64,000 bases of DNA from Streptomyces lateritius (GTDB taxonomy: Bacteria > Actinomycetota > Actinomycetes > Streptomycetales > Streptomycetaceae). A model generated the notes under the pieces. That model did no database searches and was not told the origin of the DNA. It was given only the letters and a program-made list of their open reading frames with translations. The translations under genes were made by a program, and so were the position numbers. Position 1 is the first letter of the stretch; each line of letters starts with the position of its first letter. Location: contig NZ_BMTO01000019.1 in NCBI RefSeq assembly GCF_014649715.1, forward strand, positions 61,408 through 125,407, read 5' to 3'. Below are positions 23,597 through 29,021 of this stretch, one piece after another.

Positions 23597-24997
23597 TCAC
23601 CCGTCCGGCCGGCGGAGGACCACCACACCGTGGTCCTCGTGGATCCGGCGCCAGCCGAGAACCTCCGCCCGGTGCAGGACGGCTCCGACGGCACCGGCCG
23701 GGAAGAGGTCCCTCGTATCGGCCACGATCCAGTCCACCGGCGCCACCCGGTCGGGACGATCGGGCCGGTCGAGCACCCCTCGGGCCACGAGACGCACGCG
23801 CGCGCGGTCGGTGAGGTGCGGCGCGAGGCTGTTGCTCGCCGCGACGCGGGCACCGTCGGGTACCAGCCGGAGCGCGGCCCGGGCAGCGCCCTGACGGGGA
23901 CTGTCCTCCCAGAAGCCGGGCGTGGCCAGATCGCGCAGGGGCTGGCCCGGCAGGAGCACCAGTGCGACGAGGAGCGGGGCGAAGTGGGGTATGCGCGCTC
24001 CCCGGCGGAGCGCGTCGATCAGGGCGGCGAAGGCTACCGGGACGAGGACGGCGGAGTAGTGCAGCTCCGGTCCCCAATAGGCCGGGTTGGGGGAGGTGAG
24101 CCGCCAGGCCAGGGTGGGCAGCAGAAGCCAGGCGAGCGGGCTGCGCAGCACAAGGCCGAGCGTGACGGCCAGGAGGGCGGCGAGGGTGAGCGATTTCACG
24201 GGCCAGCCCTCGAGCACCCCGTGCGCGTACGGCTGGTTCAGATAGCCGTACCGGCCGTCCGGTGCCCACGCGGGCAGCACGACGCACACGACGAGCACCG
24301 TGGAGGCGGCGCCGAACGCGCAGAGCGCGGCACCGCCGCGGCGATGGTGGCGCATCAAGAGCAGTCCGAACACGGCCGTGGTGACGCCCAGATCCTCCTT
24401 GACGAGAGGCAGGCAGGCGGCCCAGCAGGCGGCGGCGCGCCACCGGCCGTCGAGGTGGGCTCGGCAGGCCAGGGCCAGCAGCGGAACGGCGAAGGCGACT
24501 TCATGGAAGTCGAAGCCGGCCAGCTGCTGCAGTCCCCAGCACAGGCCGAAAGCCAGCCCGACGGACACGGCGGCGCCGGGATGGGGGAGATGACGCTGGG
24601 CCGCACGGGAGATCACGTACACGGACACGGCCACGAGCCCGGACTGGCCGAGGAGCAGCACCTCGACGTGGGGGAAGAGCCGGTACAGCGGCCCCAGAAG
24701 AGCCAGGACCGGGTGGAAGTGATCGGCGAGCAGCGGATACGCGTCGCCGTCGAAGCCCGGCGGGGCCGTCGCCGTACGGATCTCCGACGCGGGCGTCCGC
24801 AGCTCGGCGTACGAGCGGACGGCCTGCGCGAAGATCCCGAGGTCGTAGCCGCTGGTGCCGAAGCGTCGATGCTCGCGGAGGGAGTAGACGGCGTACAGGA
24901 CGAGAACGACGGCGGAGGTGAGAGCGGGCGCGGCGCGGGTGCGACGCGGGCCGACGGCCCGGGGGAGCACAGGGCGACGGGCGGACAGAAGTGCCAT
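23597..24997 (-). CDS. DUF2079 polytopic membrane protein
   Basis: 466 residues with eight or more hydrophobic helices. Family features: SGYDLGIFAQAVRSYAEL near 50, LADHFHPVLALLGPLYRLFP, GFDFHEVAFAVPLLALACRA and LLPLVKED-like CLPLVKEDLGVTTAVFG. These are the DUF2079 hallmarks; the fold is related to GT-C membrane glycosyltransferases, and the Asp (D55) and His-Glu (HE) residues in extracytoplasmic loops would be the likely active site. The substrate is unknown. It is divergent from the two-component system, so that system may control it. Confidence 0.82.
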   Translation of the reverse strand: MALLSARRPVLPRAVGPRRTRAAPALTSAVVLVLYAVYSLREHRRFGTSGYDLGIFAQAVRSYAELRTPASEIRTATAPPGFDGDAYPLLADHFHPVLALLGPLYRLFPHVEVLLLGQSGLVAVSVYVISRAAQRHLPHPGAAVSVGLAFGLCWGLQQLAGFDFHEVAFAVPLLALACRAHLDGRWRAAACWAACLPLVKEDLGVTTAVFGLLLMRHHRRGGAALCAFGAASTVLVVCVVLPAWAPDGRYGYLNQPYAHGVLEGWPVKSLTLAALLAVTLGLVLRSPLAWLLLPTLAWRLTSPNPAYWGPELHYSAVLVPVAFAALIDALRRGARIPHFAPLLVALVLLPGQPLRDLATPGFWEDSPRQGAARAALRLVPDGARVAASNSLAPHLTDRARVRLVARGVLDRPDRPDRVAPVDWIVADTRDLFPAGAVGAVLHRAEVLGWRRIHEDHGVVVLRRPDG

Positions 24998-25031
24998 GGA
25001 GCGACCGTCGGTGATACCCGCTGAGGCGCAC

Positions 25032-25057
25032 CTGAAGAAGGCTGAGGATTTCTTCAG
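25032..25057. promoter_or_regulatory. Inverted/direct repeat in the DUF2079/two-component promoter
   Basis: CTGAAGAA (25032-25039) and TTCTTCAG (25050-25057) are perfect 8-bp arms. CTGAAG and CTGAGG (25042-25047) also form a direct repeat with a 10-bp period, the spacing bound by OmpR-type regulators. It lies 35 bp before the response-regulator start. Confidence 0.55.
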
Positions 25058-25091
25058 CCGGCCGTCTCCGGGGGAGGCGATACTGCGCCGT

Positions 25092-25772
25092 ATGCGGTTG
25101 TTGGTGATCGAGGACGAGGAGCGGCTGGCCGCTTCCCTGCGCCGGGGCCTGACGGCCGTCGGCTACACCGTCGACGTCGCGCACGACGGTGTGACGGGCC
25201 TGCACCTGGCACGGGAGCATCGTTACGGCGCGATCCTGCTCGACCTGATGCTGCCGGGGCTCAACGGCTACCAGGTCTGCTCCCGCCTTCGTGCCGAGCG
25301 GATCGAGGTACCGGTGATGATGCTGACGGCGAAGAACGGGGAGTACGACGAGGCCGAGGGCCTCGACACCGGAGCCGACGACTATCTGGCCAAGCCCTTC
25401 TCGTACGTGGTCCTGGAAGCACGCTTGCGGGCGCTGCTGCGCCGTGGCGGATCCCGCGTTCCCACCCTGCTGGAGTGCGGGGACCTCTGGCTCGACCCCG
25501 CCCGCCGGGCGTGCGGGAGAGGAGAGAGCGTCATCGCGTTGACGCCGAAGGAGTTCGCCGTGCTGCAGACGCTGATGCGGCGGATGGACGAGGTGGTGCC
25601 CAAGCTCGACATCCTCGACGAGGTGTGGTCGGCGGATTTCACGGGCGACCCGAACATCGTGCAGGTCTACATCAGTGCCGTGCGCAGAAAGGTCGATCTT
25701 CCCTTCGGGAGGAAGACCGTCGAGACGGTGCGGGGCGGCGGGTACCGGGTGTCGGGGTTCGCCGGTGCGTGA
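25092..25772 (+). CDS. OmpR/PhoB-type response regulator
   Basis: 226 residues. Receiver domain at 1-118 with acidic pocket E7-D8, phosphoacceptor Asp51 (LLDLMLPG), Thr79 and Lys101 (LAKPF). Winged-helix effector domain at about 125-220 (LTPKEFAVLQTLMRR, then DPNIVQVYISAVRRKVD, then VRGGGYRV). It acts as a DNA-binding output, probably on the divergent DUF2079 promoter and its own. The start is ATG 25092. Its stop (25770-25772) overlaps the GTG start of the kinase gene. Confidence 0.93.
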   Translation: MRLLVIEDEERLAASLRRGLTAVGYTVDVAHDGVTGLHLAREHRYGAILLDLMLPGLNGYQVCSRLRAERIEVPVMMLTAKNGEYDEAEGLDTGADDYLAKPFSYVVLEARLRALLRRGGSRVPTLLECGDLWLDPARRACGRGESVIALTPKEFAVLQTLMRRMDEVVPKLDILDEVWSADFTGDPNIVQVYISAVRRKVDLPFGRKTVETVRGGGYRVSGFAGA

Positions 25773-27255
25773 GCCAGGTGCCCGTGCGGTGTGGGCCACG
25801 GGAGCGGCTGCCTGGCTGGTGGTCGTGGTGGCGGTGGGGTGGCTGGAGTACGCGGACCGCCGGGCGGGCCCGCCTCCGCCGCAGGGCACGCCGCTCATGC
25901 TCGAGGACCGCGTGGGTCCGCAGATCGAGCTGCTGGCCTGGCCGGGACACCTGGTGGGCGCGGGGTTCGTCGCGGTCGTGTGCTGGGCGGTGGGGCGCGG
26001 CCACAACAGGACGGTACGGGTCCGGACGACGTTCGTCGCGGCCCTGACCTCGGAAGGGCTGTATGCCACCTACGTGTGGTGGCTCACGCAGGAGAACCCG
26101 CAGAAGCCGTGGATCGTGGCCGAAGAGGCCTTCCGGTGGGGGCTGATGTTCATCGGGCCGTCGGCGGGCGGGCTGACGGCGGCGGCCGTCTGGATCGCTC
26201 TCGGGCGGGGAGCGGGCCGTCTCTCCTTTCCCGGACGCCTCGTCCTGACGGCGGCGGGCGCGACAGGCGTGCTGTCTCTGAGCGGGGTGTATCTGCTCAG
26301 GCAGGCGAGAGAAGAGGGAGCGGGGGAGTCCATCCGCGAGGTCTACTGGATCGCCTGCACCACGGGGGTGCCTCTCGTGGCCCTGCTCACCGGGGCCCTC
26401 GTGCACCTGGCGGCCGCCCGCGCCCTTCGCCCGGTGGAGGCGATCCGGCGGGAGCTGGAGGACATCACCAGCCACTCCCTGGACCGGCGGGTCCCGGTGC
26501 CGGCGACGGATGACGTGATCGGCCGCCTGGCCCGGACGACGAACGACACGCTCGACCGGCTGGAGCAGGCGTCGGCGCGGCAGCAGCAGTTCGTCGCCGA
26601 CGCGGCCCACGAACTGCGCAGCCCTCTCGCGGCCCTGCGCGCCCAGCTCGAATCGGCGCTCCGTCACCCCGAAGGCGTCGTCTGGGGCTCTGTCGTGGAG
26701 GGTGCCGCCACGGACGTCGTACGGCTCCAGGCGCTGGCGGACGACCTCCTGCTGCTGGCCGGCATGGACGGAACCCGGCACCGGGCCCGGGTGGTGGAGG
26801 ACGTCGACCTGTCGGCGGTCGCGGAGGATCTCGTCCGGGAACACGCGCATCTGCCCGAGGCCGGGACGCTGAAGCTGCTCTGCGAGACGGAGGGCCCGGC
26901 CGCGGTCGTCGGCGACGCACGACAGCTGGAACGCCTGGTCCGCAACATCCTCGGCAACGCGTGCAGGCACGCCGACTCCGCCGTGACGGTGGCGGTACGC
27001 ACCGACAGGGGCTCCGTCGTCCTCGAGGTCCTGGACGACGGCCCCGGCATCCCGCCCGCCGACCGCCACCGCGTCTTCGACCGCTTCACCCGCCTCGACG
27101 AGTCCCGCGCCCGCACCGCGGGCGGCGCGGGCCTGGGCCTCCCGATCGCCAGGGAGATCGCGGCGCGTCACGGAGGGACGCTGACGGTCGAGGAGAGCGC
27201 GCGGGGAGCGCGGTTGGTGGCGCGCCTGCCGTGCGGGCTTCACCCTTCGGGGTGA
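25765..27255 (+). CDS. Sensor histidine kinase
   Basis: 496 residues. An N-terminal sensor region has about six hydrophobic helices, followed by a HAMP domain (ARALRPVEAIRRELEDI, then VPVPATDDVIGRLARTTND). The H-box AAHELRSPLAALRAQ has phosphoacceptor His282; N-box RNILGNACRHA, G1 DDGPGIPP and G2 GGAGLGLPIA follow. It autophosphorylates and passes phosphate to the regulator encoded just upstream. The multi-helix sensor suggests a membrane-embedded or cell-envelope stimulus. GTG 25765 overlaps the end of the regulator gene by 8 nt, so the pair is coupled. Confidence 0.92.
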   Translation: MREPGARAVWATGAAAWLVVVVAVGWLEYADRRAGPPPPQGTPLMLEDRVGPQIELLAWPGHLVGAGFVAVVCWAVGRGHNRTVRVRTTFVAALTSEGLYATYVWWLTQENPQKPWIVAEEAFRWGLMFIGPSAGGLTAAAVWIALGRGAGRLSFPGRLVLTAAGATGVLSLSGVYLLRQAREEGAGESIREVYWIACTTGVPLVALLTGALVHLAAARALRPVEAIRRELEDITSHSLDRRVPVPATDDVIGRLARTTNDTLDRLEQASARQQQFVADAAHELRSPLAALRAQLESALRHPEGVVWGSVVEGAATDVVRLQALADDLLLLAGMDGTRHRARVVEDVDLSAVAEDLVREHAHLPEAGTLKLLCETEGPAAVVGDARQLERLVRNILGNACRHADSAVTVAVRTDRGSVVLEVLDDGPGIPPADRHRVFDRFTRLDESRARTAGGAGLGLPIAREIAARHGGTLTVEESARGARLVARLPCGLHPSG

Positions 27256-27278
27256 TGCGGGCCATTTCCCCTGTCGGC

Positions 27279-27407
27279 ATGGTCATTGGTACGGCAACGA
27301 AGAAGTACACAGTCACCCTGCCTGAGGGGCTGACGGAGCAGATCCGTAAGGACACGTCCTGGACAGTGGGGGCCTGTCGAAGTCCGTCCTCGGTGAGCCG
27401 GCCATGA
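27279..27407 (+). pseudogene. Remnant of a VapB/CopG-type antitoxin gene
   Basis: The frame from ATG 27279 begins MVIGTATKKYTVTLPEGLTE, then QIRKD. That is the ribbon-helix-helix start of antitoxins of the type ATKKxTVTLPEELxEQI. After about 26 residues family resemblance stops abruptly and the frame runs into a short unrelated tail, because the DNA continues directly into the N-terminus of a toxin gene in another frame. The central and C-terminal two thirds of the antitoxin are missing. A dead gene is therefore likely. Confidence 0.6.
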
Positions 27408-27619
27408 AGGCCCGCCTGAAGGAAGCCCACCGCAGCGGAATCCGTGTCGGGACGAGTTCCATGACCTTGATCAAGGCCTACCACGACAAGGTGCCGTACG
27501 CCGCCTGGAAGTGGTTCCACTCCCGGATCGTCGTACCCGTCACGGACGACGGGTTCAGGCGGTCTGGCCGGGGGGAGTCGCAACCAACTCCCCCCGCGCC
27601 GGCGTCATGTGAGCCGTAG
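27356..27619 (+). pseudogene. Remnant of a VapC-type PIN-domain toxin gene
   Basis: From 27356 the frame reads VLDSGGLSKSVLGEPAMKARL, then KEAHRSGIRVGTSSMTLIKAYHD, which is the first half of a PIN ribonuclease (conserved Asp in the VLDS strand, then a helix and beta-strand with S-x-x-T-L-I). The frame has no start codon or ribosome-binding site at its head, because that region is fused to the antitoxin remnant. It loses resemblance after SRIVVPVTDDGF, so the later catalytic acidic residues are gone. The nearest internal ATG is 27404. It is probably inactive. Confidence 0.6.
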
Positions 27620-27691
27620 CCCTCGGCAAGGCCGCTCCGTGGGGGCCAGGCAGTCTGCGTCCGTCGCACGCTCACCTCCTGGAGGAAGCCG

Positions 27692-28369
27692 GTGTCGTCG
27701 CAAGAAGTCCTCATATCCCTCACCCCGCAACAGGCCGCTACCGGCGTCATGTTCACCGTCACCCTGCCGACCGGCCCCGCCCACATCCGCATCCCGCCCA
27801 GCAGGGACGGCGACCTCGTCCGGGCCCGCCTGGGCGACGGCGAAGTACTCCTGCGGGTCCGGGTCACCGGGCAGCCCGTGGCTCCGGCCGCCCGGAAGTC
27901 CGGTGGTCTGGGCTGCCTGGTGACAATCGGAGTCGTCGGCGCGGTGATCGCCGCCCTCGTCCTCACGAACGACAGCGACGACGACAGCGGCAGCGCCGCC
28001 ACTCCCACCGTCACCTCGTCGCCCACCGTCACGCCCAGTTCGTCGTACGACGACCCGTTCGACACCCCGACCACCGCCGCCCCGACGACGGAGCCGCCGC
28101 CCGACCCGTACACGGCGTGCACCTGCCTCAACGGAACGCTGCCGGACTCGACGACCGCGCAGCGCGTCAGCGACGTGGAAGAGGTCTCCTGCTCGGCGTC
28201 GGACGCCCACTACCGCGTGATCCAGACGATCCCTCTGACCTCGGACCTGAACCGCTGCCGGTCCAACCCGAAGACGCAGTACGCCTTCTCCTACCGCTAC
28301 ACGATCAACGGCGCGACGATCAACGAGTACGTGTACTGCCTGGTGGGGCTGGGCGCGTACGCCCGGTGA
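27692..28369 (+). CDS. Membrane-anchored LppU/SCO3897-like protein with DnaJ-C-like N-terminus
   Basis: 225 residues. Residues 3-55 (EVLISLTPQQAATGVMFTVT, then HIRIPPSRDGDLVRARLGDG) resemble the C-terminal beta-sandwich of DnaJ. One transmembrane helix (about 70-92) follows, then an Asp/Ser/Thr/Pro-rich stalk. The final, probably external domain of about 85 residues has five Cys (YTACTCLNGT, EVSCSA, NRCRSNP, VYCLVG), like LppU/SCO3897 proteins. The role is unknown. GTG 27692, with TGGAGGAAG upstream. A 13-bp hairpin terminator follows at once. Confidence 0.75.
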   Translation: MSSQEVLISLTPQQAATGVMFTVTLPTGPAHIRIPPSRDGDLVRARLGDGEVLLRVRVTGQPVAPAARKSGGLGCLVTIGVVGAVIAALVLTNDSDDDSGSAATPTVTSSPTVTPSSSYDDPFDTPTTAAPTTEPPPDPYTACTCLNGTLPDSTTAQRVSDVEEVSCSASDAHYRVIQTIPLTSDLNRCRSNPKTQYAFSYRYTINGATINEYVYCLVGLGAYAR

Positions 28370-28382
28370 CGCCGGACACGGG

Positions 28383-28414
28383 AGGAGGGGCCGGGCAGAT
28401 GCCCGGCCCCTCCT
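28383..28414 (+). terminator. Hairpin terminator after the LppU-like gene
   Basis: GGAGGGGCCGGGC (28384-28396) pairs with GCCCGGCCCCTCC (28401-28413) around a 4-nt AGAT loop, and one more A-T pair closes the base. TTCGTG follows. Confidence 0.8.
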
Positions 28415-28526
28415 TCGTGCTGTCCGGTCGCGGCGCGCCGCGCTCTGTCCGCCGGGTTCCCCCGAGCTCGACGGACGTCCCCCGAGCGCTTGCGCTGCTC
28501 ACTCCCGGACGGTGACGGCCCCGGCG

Positions 28527-28569
28527 ACTCCCCCGTTCGTGCCGCCGCGGCCGTTCCCCGTGGGGGAGT
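28527..28569 (-). terminator. Hairpin after the afsS-like gene
   Basis: ACTCCCCC (28527-28534) pairs with GGGGGAGT (28562-28569), with a 27-nt loop that can fold further. It starts directly after the afsS-like stop codon on the minus strand. The rest of 28415-28572 holds no supported gene. Confidence 0.55.
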
Positions 28570-28572
28570 GGT

Positions 28573-28797
28573 CTACTTCGCCGGCTCCGACGTGGCGTGC
28601 AGGTTGTCCGTCGATGCGTCGGCGTTGACCGGGGTGCCGGTGGCGTGCAGGTTCTGCGTGGTGATCTTCTTCGTGATCGCGTCCACCGCCGGCTCCGACG
28701 TGGCGTGGAGGTTCTTCGTCGTGATCTCCTCGCCACCGCCGGTCGCGTGCAGATTCGTCGGCTTGATGACCGGCTCGTTCGAGTCGATGTCGCCCAT
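28573..28797 (-). CDS. afsS: AfsS-like small sigma-like protein with four NLHAT repeats
   Basis: 74 residues, strongly hydrophilic. The pentapeptide NLHAT occurs four times at about 16-residue spacing, each in the setting T-x-NLHAT-(S/G)-x. AfsS (AfsR2) of S. coelicolor is a 63-residue protein with similar T-x-(D/N)xHxT repeats, encoded directly downstream of afsR and activated by phosphorylated AfsR; it stimulates actinorhodin and undecylprodigiosin production. Position downstream of afsR, strand, size and repeats agree here. ATG 28797 has AGGAGG 10 nt upstream; a TTG at 28806 is too close to it. An AfsR/PhoP-type box lies 180 bp upstream. Confidence 0.8.
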   Translation of the reverse strand: MGDIDSNEPVIKPTNLHATGGGEEITTKNLHATSEPAVDAITKKITTQNLHATGTPVNADASTDNLHATSEPAK

Positions 28798-28962
28798 GGT
28801 GATCAACCTCCTGTTAATGCCTCAAGTGGTGGGCGAGGACCGCCCGGCTGTTCCCCCGTGGACGGCCGGGCGGCCCTCTCAGGGCCGCTCACCTTAGTGC
28901 GTAGGAGCGACGGCCTTACCAGCGACCCGTCTGCCCCCCGACGCGACGGGTCGATGAGAAGA

Positions 28963-28996
28963 AGCATGCAGGCCGGCGATAAACGAACGATGAACG
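28963..28996 (-). promoter_or_regulatory. AfsR/PhoP-type direct repeat and -10 element of the afsS-like gene
   Basis: On the minus strand, CGTTCATCGTT (28996-28986) is followed directly by CGTTTATCGCC (28985-28975), an 11-bp direct repeat of the GTTCATC type bound by AfsR and by PhoP. Six bases further is CATGCT (28968-28963), a plausible -10. This is the layout described for the S. coelicolor afsS promoter. The transcript would have a leader of about 155 nt. Confidence 0.7.
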
Positions 28997-29021
28997 CCCT
29001 GGCAGGGCGGGTCCGGGGCGG

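Noticed and set aside
28573..28797. NLHAT repeat protein as a RiPP precursor (graspetide-like multi-core peptide)
   Set aside because: Four regular repeats first suggested a multi-core precursor, but no ATP-grasp, lanthipeptide or other maturation gene is near. The position after afsR and the size fit AfsS much better.
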